From Ochrobactrum sp. RH2CCR150 (lineage in GTDB: Bacteria > Pseudomonadota > Alphaproteobacteria > Rhizobiales > Rhizobiaceae), in contig JACGXE010000023.1 of NCBI GenBank assembly GCA_014138095.1, positions 1-53,636 on the forward strand: 53,636 bases of DNA, in the 5' to 3' direction. Of the stretch, positions 1 through 9,216 are shown in pieces. The notes under the pieces were generated by a model that made no database searches, had not been told where the DNA came from, and worked only from the letters and a program-made list of their open reading frames with translations. Each line of letters opens with the position of its first letter. The first letter of the stretch is position 1. Made by a program: the position numbers and the translations under genes.

Positions 1-164
1 GCAGCGTCGCCGCCCTCGTTGTGGCGCTATATAGGCCCCCAACTCTCAAACTGTCAACGCCTAGATCAATAAAAATCCAGTTTTCTTTTCCACAGCCAAT
101 ATGGTGTCTTTTAACGTAAAATCAACCGACGAAACCTGTCGATTCGAACAGTTGCGACAAACAT

Positions 165-1040
165 ATGACAATCAAGCACATACCGTATCGCATTGCCGTT
201 GACGGCGGTGGAACCGGATGCAGGGCAATCCTGACGGACGGAGCCGGGAACATTCTGGGCCGCGCCACCGGCGGGCCAGCCAATATCGGCGCTGATACGC
301 CGACTGCACTCGCGCATATAATAGAAGCCGCAGAACGGGCCGCCGTGAATGCCGGGCTCGACATTGCAGTATTAAGTGAAGCGCGGGCAGTGCTGGGTCT
401 CGCCGGAGCCAACTCGCTGGCCAACCGCGAAGCGCATTATAATGCACTACCTTTCGGGAAGGTCAGGATCGTGTCGGATGCGGTCACCGCGCTGCAAGGC
501 GCGCTCGGCGATGGCGACGGCGTAATGATCATTGTCGGAACCGGCTCGGCCTTTATCAAGCGAACGGGCGAGACCATTGAGATTGTCGGCGGGCGCGGCT
601 TTATGCTCAGCGACCATGCGGGCGGCGCGCGGTTGGGGCGCGAGCTATTGGAAGAGGCGCTGCTCGTTGCGGATGGCATGGCTGCGCGCAGTGAGCTGAT
701 CGACGCTGCACTGGCACAGTTTAATAGTGATGCACGTGAGATCACCGCCTTTTCACGCAACGCGACCGCCGCCGACTATGCCGCCTTTGCTCCGTTGGTG
801 TTCGAATGGGCGATGGAAGGTGATCCTGTCGGCCTTTCGATCACAGAGCGGGCCTGCGATTCCATCCGTCGCGGACTGGACCGCTTAGGCGTCGAGGCGC
901 TTGGACGCTTCAGCATGACTGGCGGGCTGGCGAATACCTATGCCGCGCTGCCCTGTTTGCCACACCGCGCACTTTATAAGCCGCCACTTGGCGATGCCTT
1001 GCAAGGCGCGTTGGCGCTAGCCTTGCGGGACGGCCAATAA
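165..1040 (+). CDS. BadF/BadG/BcrA-type sugar kinase, probable N-acetylglucosamine kinase
   Basis: A 291-residue cytoplasmic kinase of the ASKHA (actin/hexokinase-like) fold. The N-terminal phosphate-1 loop DGGGTGCR (about residues 13-20) and the second phosphate loop GTGSAF (about 125-130) are typical of the BadF/BadG/BcrA ATPase family, which includes bacterial and eukaryotic GlcNAc kinases. The length fits the family. By homology it would phosphorylate an amino sugar such as GlcNAc recovered from cell-wall turnover; the substrate is inferred. The ATG has no strong Shine-Dalgarno sequence in front. The 164 bases before it hold no gene I can identify. The next gene, an Rrf2 regulator, follows after 81 bases on the same strand and need not be functionally linked. 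Confidence 0.8.
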   Translation: MTIKHIPYRIAVDGGGTGCRAILTDGAGNILGRATGGPANIGADTPTALAHIIEAAERAAVNAGLDIAVLSEARAVLGLAGANSLANREAHYNALPFGKVRIVSDAVTALQGALGDGDGVMIIVGTGSAFIKRTGETIEIVGGRGFMLSDHAGGARLGRELLEEALLVADGMAARSELIDAALAQFNSDAREITAFSRNATAADYAAFAPLVFEWAMEGDPVGLSITERACDSIRRGLDRLGVEALGRFSMTGGLANTYAALPCLPHRALYKPPLGDALQGALALALRDGQ

Positions 1041-1121
1041 GATGAGCCGGCTGGGCGAAAAGACTTGTCGCAGCTCGGTTTAGCCGCTACGCTTTTTATC
1101 TGAAAGTCTCGCAGGGGTGGC

Positions 1122-1547
1122 ATGCTTACCAAGAAAGGCAAATACGGCCTGAAAGCCATGGTTCATCTGGCCGGAATAGCCGATGGACAACTGGCCTCAG
1201 CCAGTGAGATCGCCGAAAAGCATCATATTCCGCGAAAGTTCCTCGACAATATTTTCACCGAGCTACGCAATGCCGGTTTCGTCGTCAGCCGCAAAGGCAA
1301 GGGCGGCGGATTTTGTCTGGCGCGTCCGGCCAATGAAATTGCCATCGGCAATATCATTCGTGCGCTTGATGGCGCGCTGGCTCCCATCGCCTGCGCAAGC
1401 AAGACCGACTATCACCCTTGCGACGACTGCGACGAAGAAGAATGCGAAGTGCGCCTGATGATGCTGGATGTGCGTGAGGCCATTGCCAATGTGCTCGACC
1501 ACCGCACGCTTGCCGACAGCAAGGCGCTCGCCTCGCTGTCGGAATAG
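1122..1547 (+). CDS. Rrf2-family transcriptional regulator
   Basis: A 141-residue regulator with the Rrf2 winged helix at the N-terminus (LTKKGKYGLKAMVHLA at residues 2-17, then a recognition region ending in RKGKGGGF). Four cysteines cluster in the C-terminal half (C91, C100, C103, C108). That region binds an Fe-S cluster in IscR, NsrR and RirA. The spacing differs from IscR, so the ligand and signal (iron, NO or redox) cannot be assigned. The start has a GGGGTGG-like ribosome-binding site immediately upstream. It is convergent with the CobW-like gene, with only 9 bases between the two stop codons. No target is evident in the window; a link to the neighbouring metal genes is possible but speculative. 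Confidence 0.85.
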   Translation: MLTKKGKYGLKAMVHLAGIADGQLASASEIAEKHHIPRKFLDNIFTELRNAGFVVSRKGKGGGFCLARPANEIAIGNIIRALDGALAPIACASKTDYHPCDDCDEEECEVRLMMLDVREAIANVLDHRTLADSKALASLSE

Positions 1548-1556
1548 CATTTTAAT

Positions 1557-2759
1557 TCAAGCCGCGACCGACCAGTTCGGGAACGGATCGGTCAGGTCCG
1601 ACCAGCGTTCCGGCGCAAATGTCTCATCTTCGATCAGACATGTATCCAGTTCGGCTGTCAGCGCTTCCTCGCACATCGGATCGACGCCGATGAAGACGAT
1701 CTCCTGACGACGATCGCCCCAGACCTTGTGGAAGTACGGCTCCATCGCGCTCGTCCAGCCCGGCTCGGTTGGCCAATAGTTCTTCGGCACCGCCGACCAC
1801 CAGCGCCCGCGCTTGTTTGTACGCACCAATGCGCCGGCCTGACTGATCTCGCCGACATAATCCGGCTGGGTCGCCAGCCAGAAGAAGCCCTTGGCCCGCA
1901 CCACGCCCGGCCAGCTCTTATCGAGAAACGACTGGAACTTTGTTGGGTCAAAAGGCCGACGTGCACGGTAGACAAAGGAGCGAACACCATATTCCTCGCT
2001 TTCCGGCACATGATCGTTGAAGCCGTAAAGCTCCTTGTACCAAAGCGGATGTTCGTGTGCCTTGTTGAAGTCGAACAGGCGCGTATCCAATATGGCATCC
2101 AGCGGAACCTGCCCGAAATCAACCTCTTCGATACGCGCATCGGGGTTCAGCGAATGAATGACCTTGCGGGCCAGATCCCGTTCTTCGGGCGACGCGGTCG
2201 AAACCTTGTTCAGCACCACCACATCGGCAAACTCGATCTGCTCGACCAGAAGATCGACGAGGGTCCGCTCATCTTCATCGCCCAGCGACTCACCCCGGTC
2301 GCGCAGAAAATCGTTCGACGCATAGTCTTTCAGCAGATTGGCCGCATCCACGACCGTCACCATCGTGTCGAGCCGCGCCACATCGGCCAGGCTCTTGTCC
2401 TGCTCGTCGCGAAACTCGAAGGTCGCCGCCACAGGCAGCGGCTCCGAAATGCCGGTCGATTCGATCAGGAGATAATCGAAGCGCCCTTGCTCAGCCAGTT
2501 GCGAAACTTCCTTCAAAAGATCGTCGCGCAGCGTGCAGCAGATGCAGCCATTGGTCATTTCCACCAGCTGCTCTTCGGTGCGTGAGAGATTGGCACCCCC
2601 TTCGCGCACCAGCGAGGCATCGATATTGATCTCGCTCATATCGTTGACGATAACCGCTACACGGCGATTCTCACGATTGTTGAGCACGTGATTGAGAAGC
2701 GTCGTCTTGCCAGCGCCAAGGAAACCGGAGAGGACTGTGACTGGGAGCCGTTTTCTCAT
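1557..2759 (-). CDS. COG0523/CobW-family GTPase, probable Zur-controlled zinc metallochaperone
   Basis: A 400-residue G3E-family GTPase. It has the Walker A loop GFLGAGKTT at residues 12-20 and the metal-binding CxCC motif GCICC at 71-75, followed by a C-terminal CobW domain. Members of this family next to zinc genes (YciC, ZigA) are thought to hand zinc to client proteins during starvation. Two observations support that role here: the neighbours are znuA, znuCB and zur, and a palindrome like the znuA/znuC boxes lies directly upstream (2774-2792). The fourth GTPase motif reads NKVS (184-187) rather than the usual NKxD, which may alter base specificity. Cobalamin synthesis is unlikely, as no cob genes are nearby. 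Confidence 0.87.
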   Translation of the reverse strand: MRKRLPVTVLSGFLGAGKTTLLNHVLNNRENRRVAVIVNDMSEINIDASLVREGGANLSRTEEQLVEMTNGCICCTLRDDLLKEVSQLAEQGRFDYLLIESTGISEPLPVAATFEFRDEQDKSLADVARLDTMVTVVDAANLLKDYASNDFLRDRGESLGDEDERTLVDLLVEQIEFADVVVLNKVSTASPEERDLARKVIHSLNPDARIEEVDFGQVPLDAILDTRLFDFNKAHEHPLWYKELYGFNDHVPESEEYGVRSFVYRARRPFDPTKFQSFLDKSWPGVVRAKGFFWLATQPDYVGEISQAGALVRTNKRGRWWSAVPKNYWPTEPGWTSAMEPYFHKVWGDRRQEIVFIGVDPMCEEALTAELDTCLIEDETFAPERWSDLTDPFPNWSVAA

Positions 2760-2773
2760 AACATCGTCCTTTT

Positions 2774-2792
2774 AATGTTATATCATTACATT
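2774..2792 (-). promoter_or_regulatory. Candidate Zur box upstream of the CobW-like gene
   Basis: AATGTTATATCATTACATT is an imperfect palindrome 15 bases upstream of the CobW-like start codon. It matches 14 of 19 positions with the box at 4025-4043 in the znuA/znuC intergenic region, giving the shared core GTTATnnnATnAC. Alphaproteobacterial Zur sites have this AT-rich GTTATA/ATAAC style. Zinc-loaded Zur would repress from here. Binding is inferred. Confidence 0.65.
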
Positions 2793-2839
2793 TGAAGTGT
2801 AAAAAATTGGCGGCAGCGCCGCCATTGACGGATTATCTT

Positions 2840-2870
2840 GCGCCGGGCCACCCGAGGGATGGCCCGGCGC
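2840..2870 (-). terminator. GC-rich hairpin after znuA
   Basis: Perfect 11-bp inverted repeat (GCGCCGGGCCA with TGGCCCGGCGC, 9-base loop) between the znuA stop and the CobW-like gene. No T run follows on the minus strand, so it may be a Rho-assisted terminator, an RNA-stabilising hairpin, or simply a repeat. It would separate the znuA transcript from the CobW-like gene, which has its own Zur box. Confidence 0.45.
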
Positions 2871-2915
2871 CGTTGCGGTTGCAAACGCTTTAGGAAGGGG
2901 CAGCAACCGCAGCTA

Positions 2916-3980
2916 TTACGAGGACAGGCAAGTTTTCAGCGAATCCGCCAGATTGTGGATCAGCTGCGGATAAAGATCGGGGCCGTCCTTCAATTCTGCA
3001 CCGAGCGGATCCAGAACGCCGGTCTTGGCATCCGTTCCATCGATAACCGTATTGACGAGCTTCGGTTCGAACTGCGGTTCGGAGAACACGCAGGCCACAT
3101 TGAGCGACTTGATCTTGTCGTGGATCTCCTGAATGCGGGCAGCACCTGGAGCCTTTTCCGGGCTGACTGTGATGGAACCGGCAGCGTTCACACCGAAGCG
3201 ATTTTCAAAATACTGATAGGCATCGTGGAACACGACAAATGGCTTGTCCTTCACCGGCTGCAATTCCGTCACGATGTCCTTGGTCAGCGCGTCCAGCTTT
3301 TCGGCATAGGTCTTCGCGTTCTGCTCATATTGTGCGGCATGGGCCGGATCACTCTCGCTCAGCACCTTGGCAATGTTGGTGACCAGCACCTTACCGTTTT
3401 CCGGATCGAGCCAGAAATGCAGATCATATTCGCCGTGGTGATGGTGGTGTTCGTGCGCGCCTTCGCCCGCTTCGGCAGCGTGATCGTGACCAGCTTCCGC
3501 CTCCTTCTTGTCGCCGTCATCATGCCCATGGGCATGGTCGTGGCCTTCATGGGAGTGGCCTTCGCCCGCTTCCGAATGACCTTCGCCCTCATGGCCATGA
3601 TCATGCGCCTCGAACGGACCACCTTCGCGGAATTTCAGCCGGGTGAGCCCTTCTGATTCACCGAGCGCGACAACCTTGGCGCCTTCGCCCAACGTATCAA
3701 TGGGCTTGTCGAGGAAGGTTTCCATCGACGGCCCAGCCCAGAAGATCACCTTGGCATGTTCGATGGCCTCGGCATCCGAAGGCTTGAGGCTATAAACATG
3801 TTCCGAACCCGCGCCCTGCACGATCAGCTTCGGCTCGCCGACGCCCTGCATGACAGCAGAAACAAGCGAATGGAGCGGCTTGATCGAAACGACGACGCCG
3901 TCTCGTTCTGCGGCAAAGGCGCTGCCGCCAAGACCGGTGAGAAATGCGGAGGCGAGCAGCAGGGAACGCAAATGTTTCAT
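2916..3980 (-). CDS. znuA: Zinc ABC transporter, periplasmic zinc-binding protein ZnuA
   Basis: Periplasmic zinc-capture component of the ZnuABC importer, 354 residues. A signal peptide (about residues 1-24, ending SAFAAE) precedes a cluster-A-I solute-binding fold. Zinc ligands expected for the family are visible: H61 in SEHVY, H188 in DLHFW and the later FHDAYQYF histidine. Between them lies a long His/Asp/Glu-rich loop (about 126-182), typical of ZnuA and thought to buffer or sense zinc. It is divergent from znuC across a 290-base region with two Zur-box candidates, so both arms of the transporter are probably co-repressed by Zur. The high-affinity zinc role is firm by family and context. 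Confidence 0.95.
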   Translation of the reverse strand: MKHLRSLLLASAFLTGLGGSAFAAERDGVVVSIKPLHSLVSAVMQGVGEPKLIVQGAGSEHVYSLKPSDAEAIEHAKVIFWAGPSMETFLDKPIDTLGEGAKVVALGESEGLTRLKFREGGPFEAHDHGHEGEGHSEAGEGHSHEGHDHAHGHDDGDKKEAEAGHDHAAEAGEGAHEHHHHHGEYDLHFWLDPENGKVLVTNIAKVLSESDPAHAAQYEQNAKTYAEKLDALTKDIVTELQPVKDKPFVVFHDAYQYFENRFGVNAAGSITVSPEKAPGAARIQEIHDKIKSLNVACVFSEPQFEPKLVNTVIDGTDAKTGVLDPLGAELKDGPDLYPQLIHNLADSLKTCLSS

Positions 3981-4024
3981 GTTATCTCTCTTGAATGAGC
4001 GGGGATGAGCATCATATTCGATGA

Positions 4025-4065
4025 TATGTTATTTTATTACGTCAGTTGCGTTATGCTATAACGTC
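4025..4065. promoter_or_regulatory. Two tandem Zur-box candidates between znuA and znuC
   Basis: TATGTTATTTTATTACGTC (4025-4043) and TGCGTTATGCTATAACGTC (4047-4065) are related 19-mers, 14 of 19 positions alike, spaced 22 bp start to start, which is two helical turns. The second contains perfect arms CGTTAT/ATAACG. They sit 45 bases before the znuA start and about 200 bases before znuC, so they could repress both divergent genes. The longest open frame for znuC begins at 4046, inside this region, which argues that its real start is further downstream. Confidence 0.7.
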
Positions 4066-4270
4066 TGCCATAAGGTCAAGCAACCCTTTTTTGGAGAAAT
4101 TCACCCCGGCTTTTTTTGGCGATATCGCATTCATCCTGAAATTGCTGTCCTGTGCGACAGCATGGGCGGGTGGATTTCATAATCGGGATATGGCGTGTCG
4201 CACCGCCCGAAAAAGACGCTGGGAAAAAGTCCGAACGGTGGACGATCCTTTGGAATGCGCTTTAAGCGAA

Positions 4271-5207
<937 letters not shown>

Positions 5208-5215
<8 letters not shown>

Positions 5216-6029
5216 CGATTTTTTCACCCGCGCCTTGATTGCCGGTATCGGCCTGGCGCTGACGACCGGGCCTCTCGGCTGCTTCATCGTCTGGCGGCGG
5301 ATGGCTTATTTCGGTGACACCATGGCCCATTCCGCCTTGCTTGGTGTGGCGCTGGCGCTCATTTTCGATATCAATCTGATGATCGGCGTCTTCGCTGTGT
5401 CGGTTGCGATTTCCGCGATTCTGCTGCTTTTGCAGCGCCGCCACACATTGTCGGCGGATTCGCTGCTCGGCATCCTGTCCCATGCCACCCTGTCGCTCGG
5501 TCTGGTGATCGTTGCCTTCATGACATGGGTTCGCGTCGATCTGCTTTCCTTCCTGTTCGGCGATCTTCTGGCCGTTTCGCGCATGGATATCGTCTATATC
5601 TATGCCGGCGGCGCATTCGTGCTCGCTGTGCTGGCCTGGTTGTGGCGGCCCATGCTGGCCGCGACCGTTAGCGAAGATATCGCACGGGCCGAAGGCATGA
5701 ACCCCGCCGTCTCGCGCGTCATTTTCATGCTGCTTCTGGCAATCGTCATTGCCATTGCGATGAAGATTGTCGGCATTCTGCTGATCACGTCGCTGCTGAT
5801 CATACCGGCTGCGACATCCCGCCGTTTCGCGTCCACGCCTGAGCAAATGGCGGTGCTTTCATCGCTGATCGGCGCGGCAGGCGTTGTCGGCGGGCTTTAT
5901 GGCTCCATCCATTTCGACACGCCGTCGGGCCCTTCCATCGTGGTCGCGGCGCTTGCCATTTTCATTTTCAGCCTTCTGCCCTTACATAAGAGAGCTGAGG
6001 CCACACCTGAACGGACTGCTGAACAATGA
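5208..6029 (+). CDS. znuB: Zinc ABC transporter, permease ZnuB
   Basis: Integral-membrane permease of the ZnuABC importer, with a series of hydrophobic segments typical of the ABC-3 family and the conserved GDTMAHSALLGVAL region near residue 36. I chose the GTG at 5208 (MLDDFFTRAL...) because a GGGGAAGG ribosome-binding site lies 8 bases upstream and the 273-residue length fits the family. An ATG at 5190 would add six residues, and longer versions read into the ZnuC repeat. It overlaps the znuC stop by 8 bases and shares an ATGA stop/start with zur, so znuC-znuB-zur is one coupled operon. Confidence 0.93.
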
Positions 6030-6442
6030 GCACGCATCACCATCATCACACGCAACAGGATCTGACCCGCAACCAGACCCTCGTTTTCGATGTTCTGTCC
6101 AAGGCGGAAGGGCCGCTCAGCGCCTATACTATACTCGACCAGCTGCGGGATGACGGCTTTCGCGCGCCGCTTCAGGTCTATCGTGCACTGGAAAAGCTGC
6201 TCGATTACGGGCTCATTCATCGGCTCGAAAGCCTGAACGCTTTCGTCGCCTGCGCGCATCCGCAATGCCATCAGCAGGGTCTCGTCGCCTTTGCGATCTG
6301 CGAGAAGTGCGGTCAGGTGACTGAGTTTTCCGATGCGGCGATTGAAAATCTCGTCAGCGCCTGGAGCCTGCAAAACGGTTTCAAGTCGCGCAAAACGACG
6401 CTCGAACTGCGCGGCCTGTGCCAGGCCTGCGGCGATCACTGA
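6026..6442 (+). CDS. zur: Zinc uptake regulator Zur (Fur family)
   Basis: A 138-residue Fur-family repressor that senses zinc and shuts off zinc uptake genes. An N-terminal winged helix (about residues 15-68, with the QVYRALEKLLDYGLIHRL recognition region) is followed by a dimerisation domain. Its structural zinc site is formed by C92/C95 (CEKC) and C132/C135 (CQAC). C76 and C81 (CAHPQC) may add to the regulatory site. A run of five histidines opens the protein. It is the last gene of the znuCB-zur operon, with an ATGA overlap, so Zur probably controls its own synthesis through the boxes at 4025-4065. Confidence 0.93.
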   Translation: MSTHHHHHTQQDLTRNQTLVFDVLSKAEGPLSAYTILDQLRDDGFRAPLQVYRALEKLLDYGLIHRLESLNAFVACAHPQCHQQGLVAFAICEKCGQVTEFSDAAIENLVSAWSLQNGFKSRKTTLELRGLCQACGDH

Positions 6443-6788
6443 AGCTAAGGAACTCCTAGTTCAAGGATAATATCCCCCGAAATGCCCGATATTCAAGGAG
6501 AAACGCGAACAAGGAGGAGTATCCAGTGGCGTGATAACGCGAAGTTGCCTTTGGTTTGGGATTGCTGACTTTTCTGAATGATTCCAAGCGCTCGTCCGAA
6601 CTGCGACGCAGCAGGGGTAAAGACGTTTCGTAGCGGTCATGTCGGCTTTCGAAGCCTTTCGGGTCACTCGCGGGAGATGTAGTCCCTCTAACCCGCCAGA
6701 CGGGCCTCGTGACTGGGCGGCGGGTGTCGCGATGACGATCGCAATAAAGTCGCGCAATTGTAAATTCTGTCTAGTTTTCGAGGAACGA
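6443..6788. other. 346-base gap, no gene recognised
   Basis: No open frame here with a believable start and ribosome-binding site. The stretch between the zur stop and the methyltransferase start looks like decayed or foreign sequence. A GGAGGAG at about 6512 is not followed by a coding frame. I see no tRNA, insertion-sequence ends or long repeat. Confidence 0.5.
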
Positions 6789-7616
6789 ATGCCAGATGTC
6801 ATTCAACTTGAAGAGGGCCGAAGCGCGTTTGGTTTGAATAGCCAAGGCTACGACAATGCACGGCCCGACTATCCGCCGCGGATATATGAGATTTTGCGTG
6901 AGCACTGTCCAGCCTTGCCATCTGCTAGAATTTTCGAGATTGGTGCGGGGACGGGACAGGCTACAGCACCCTTGCTTGCCTTGGGCTCCACAATGACGGC
7001 TATCGAACCTGACGCTCGACTAGCTGCCGTTCTGGGCGCACGGCTGAGGCACTACAACCAATCATTCACCATCCTACAAACTTCATTCGAAGAATGCTCG
7101 CTTCCTTCCGGCGGATTCGATCTCGGCGTCGCCGCCACGGCTTTTCACTGGTTCCGGCAGGATAGCGCACTCGCAAAGGTCTTCCGGCTTTTGCGAGCAG
7201 GGGGAATGTGGGCCATGTGGTGGACGGTCTTTGGTGACCCTGCCGATATGGACCCATTCCAGCGTCGAACCCAGACGCTTTTCCGAGGGTTAAGCCGCAG
7301 CCCTTCTCACGCGGTGGGTTCGAGTCGGCCATTTGCGCTCAATAGAGATGTGCGGATAGCCGAGTTGCAAGCGGCAGGTTTCAATAATGTCACGTATGAA
7401 GAAATCAGATGGAGCACCACGCTAACGACCCGACAGGTCGTTGACCTAACGGCGACTTTCTCGCCGGTTTCTCGGCTGCCTGAAGCGGAGCGCACGCGCT
7501 TCTTAAATGATATTCAACGCATCGCGGACGCGGAATTCAGTGGAATGGTGCCCCGCAACTTTGTGACGGCGATCTACCTAGGGCGCAAACCTGAAACATT
7601 GTCGGAAGTATCCTGA
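6789..7616 (+). CDS. Class I SAM-dependent methyltransferase
   Basis: A 275-residue cytoplasmic methyltransferase of the Methyltransf_11/25 type. Motif I reads FEIGAGTGQAT (about residues 48-58), with the ribose-binding acidic residue in AIEPDARL about 20 residues later and a post-motif block FDLGVAATAFHWF. The frame stays open from 6639, but the ATG at 6789 has AGGAACG just upstream and begins the conserved part. The substrate cannot be told. Codons such as AGA and CTA are commoner than in neighbouring genes, and the gene is flanked by 346 and 185 bases without genes. It may therefore have been acquired horizontally. It shows no tie to the zinc or flagellar genes. Confidence 0.8.
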   Translation: MPDVIQLEEGRSAFGLNSQGYDNARPDYPPRIYEILREHCPALPSARIFEIGAGTGQATAPLLALGSTMTAIEPDARLAAVLGARLRHYNQSFTILQTSFEECSLPSGGFDLGVAATAFHWFRQDSALAKVFRLLRAGGMWAMWWTVFGDPADMDPFQRRTQTLFRGLSRSPSHAVGSSRPFALNRDVRIAELQAAGFNNVTYEEIRWSTTLTTRQVVDLTATFSPVSRLPEAERTRFLNDIQRIADAEFSGMVPRNFVTAIYLGRKPETLSEVS

Positions 7617-7801
7617 CTTTTGCGCCAGTGCGGCGTTGATGCCTAAACGGATAGCCTTCCACCCTTTTCATCAAATTTCCACGTTGAGCCTTAGCCATAG
7701 GACGTATGGAATTCCGCCAGTGAAACTTTAAAAGTAACGCTTCGGAAATCGAAATCTGCTAAAAATACCTAGTTCAGGGGATTAGTGGGTAAGATTTTCA
7801 T

Positions 7802-8137
7802 ATGGCGCGCATGAAGTCGCCGCAGGAGCGGCGCAGGGAAGAAAGACAAAGGACGAGGTTACGTTCGGGGAAACTGATAGATCTGGACGGGCAGTTTATC
7901 GTTGAGTGCCAGTTCAGCGACTTGTCCCCCCATGGCGCCAAGCTGAGAACCATGGAAACCCCGACCTTGCCCGACAGATTCTGGCTGTTCGACGATTATT
8001 ACAAGCGCGCCCTTCTGGCCCGCATCGCCTGGCGCAACGGCCGGGAAATCGGCGTCGAGCTGATCACCGATCCGACCGTCACACCGCTGGACAGCGAACG
8101 GCTGGCGCAGCTTGGCGGAAAATACTATTCGCTGTGA
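7802..8137 (+). CDS. PilZ-domain protein, probable cyclic-di-GMP receptor
   Basis: A 111-residue single-domain protein with both PilZ signature motifs: an arginine-rich RxxxR stretch (RQRTR, about residues 16-20) and DLSPHG (about 40-45). PilZ proteins bind c-di-GMP through these and pass the signal to partners; YcgR-like members brake the flagellar motor. Here there is no second domain. The gene is convergent with the first flagellar-block gene, and their 3' ends overlap by 13 bases. A motility role is suggested by position only. A classical RBS is not obvious. Confidence 0.85.
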   Translation: MARMKSPQERRREERQRTRLRSGKLIDLDGQFIVECQFSDLSPHGAKLRTMETPTLPDRFWLFDDYYKRALLARIAWRNGREIGVELITDPTVTPLDSERLAQLGGKYYSL

Positions 8138-8679
8138 GCCGTCTGCCCATCATTGATATTGGCATTGGCCTGCTTTCCGGGCGTCTGATTGGCCGGGGCG
8201 GTTGATGTCGGCTCGCCGCGCATGTTCATTGCGCGGATTTCTTCAGCAGAAATATAGTTGAACTGCTCGACCAGCAGGTCCTTGATCACCGGCTCCGGGA
8301 AACGCGCATTCAGATCTGAGATGATCGAGGCGCGAACATCCTCAAACTGCACTTTCTCAACCTCTTTCGTATCCGAATAGCTGCCGTAGAACTTGCGGAA
8401 AATCTCGTCGCTGATGAACAGCTCCAGCGGCACGCTCAGCTTCTTGCGGATATTCGAATCGACCGTATAGACGAGTTGCGCCACGACATAGCCCGCGACA
8501 CCGCCATTGGAGATGATCGGCACGCTCATCACGTCCGTCTTGACGTAATCCACGCCGCCGAAGCCGCCAACGGCGGCCTGCGCCTCACCGGACGATGCCG
8601 CGTTCTGACGGGTCGCCATGAACAGCGACCCGAAAGCGACAGCGCAAATCCACAAGCCAATGACGAAAATGCGGATCAT
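8125..8679 (-). CDS. Conserved hypothetical membrane-anchored protein of the flagellar cluster
   Basis: A 184-residue protein with one N-terminal hydrophobic segment (about residues 3-22), then a mostly soluble domain rich in charged residues and a low-complexity Pro/Gln/Asn tail. The segment could be a signal anchor, putting the domain in the periplasm. The layout (one membrane helix, then a periplasmic domain of ~130 residues) resembles FliL in outline, but I see no real sequence match and fliL is present elsewhere. It overlaps the preceding FlgN-like gene by 4 bases, so it is the last gene of a flagellar operon. Function unknown. Confidence 0.75.
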   Translation of the reverse strand: MIRIFVIGLWICAVAFGSLFMATRQNAASSGEAQAAVGGFGGVDYVKTDVMSVPIISNGGVAGYVVAQLVYTVDSNIRKKLSVPLELFISDEIFRKFYGSYSDTKEVEKVQFEDVRASIISDLNARFPEPVIKDLLVEQFNYISAEEIRAMNMRGEPTSTAPANQTPGKQANANINDGQTAHSE

Positions 8680-9161
8680 CGCGCGTGACCGAGCCTCGCG
8701 CTCTGCATGGAATAGGTGCCGTCGGCTTCCTGTGTTTCCAATGCGCCGCGGATCACATCGGCAAGCTCGCCGACCGCGCGCAGATGCAGCTGCAACGCTT
8801 CGCAGTTCTTCTCAAGCTTCTGCTTCAGGCTGTCGAGCAGGGGCTGCAAGCCTTTCAGCGATGCAGGCTCGGCCAGACCGGCAGCCTTCTTGATAGCCTT
8901 GTTGAAATCATAGAGACCACGGCTTTTGCGCGAATTGATTTCAGCGAGATCGGGATTGCCGCCTTCCATGAGAAGGCGCGTTTCGGTCTCGATGACGTCC
9001 TCAAGACGCTGGATGGCGCGAACAACCGGCTTCAAAGTCGGGTTTTGCACCGGTTCCATCGCCAGTTCCTGGTGGGCCAGATCATGCACCTGTTCGCTCG
9101 CCTGGGCGAGAACCAGCGATTCTTCCGGCGGCAGGCTGGTTTCAGAGCTTGTCTCGGTCAT
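8676..9161 (-). CDS. FlgN-like flagellar protein (possible hook-filament export chaperone)
   Basis: A 161-residue, mostly helical cytoplasmic protein. The central part (IQRLEDVIETETRLLMEGG, then a long helix with SRKSRGLYDFNKA and a C-terminal coiled coil) resembles FlgN. FlgN escorts FlgK and FlgL to the export gate. The likeness is by pattern only. The start at 9161 (MTETSSETS...) has GAGGAAC about 7 bases upstream and is preferred over a frame 16 residues longer. flgK and flgL lie in the same gene block and no other FlgN candidate is in the window, which supports the guess. Confidence 0.6.
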   Translation of the reverse strand: MTETSSETSLPPEESLVLAQASEQVHDLAHQELAMEPVQNPTLKPVVRAIQRLEDVIETETRLLMEGGNPDLAEINSRKSRGLYDFNKAIKKAAGLAEPASLKGLQPLLDSLKQKLEKNCEALQLHLRAVGELADVIRGALETQEADGTYSMQSARLGHAR

Positions 9162-9216
9162 TTCAAGGTTCCTCAATTTCGGGGGACGTCGCGTTGCGCT
9201 CTGCGGCATTTATCGT

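Noticed and set aside
1..164. Promoter or gene at the left edge
   Set aside because: A TATATAG-like stretch near position 30 could be a minus-strand promoter for a gene outside the window, but nothing in the window supports it.
4046..4270. Longer ZnuC start at 4046
   Set aside because: It would place the start codon on the Zur-box candidates, and the first 75 residues do not resemble the ABC ATPase family.
6443..6788. Minus-strand frame 6461-6802 as a gene
   Set aside because: No ribosome-binding site, no recognisable domain, and it overlaps the methyltransferase start.
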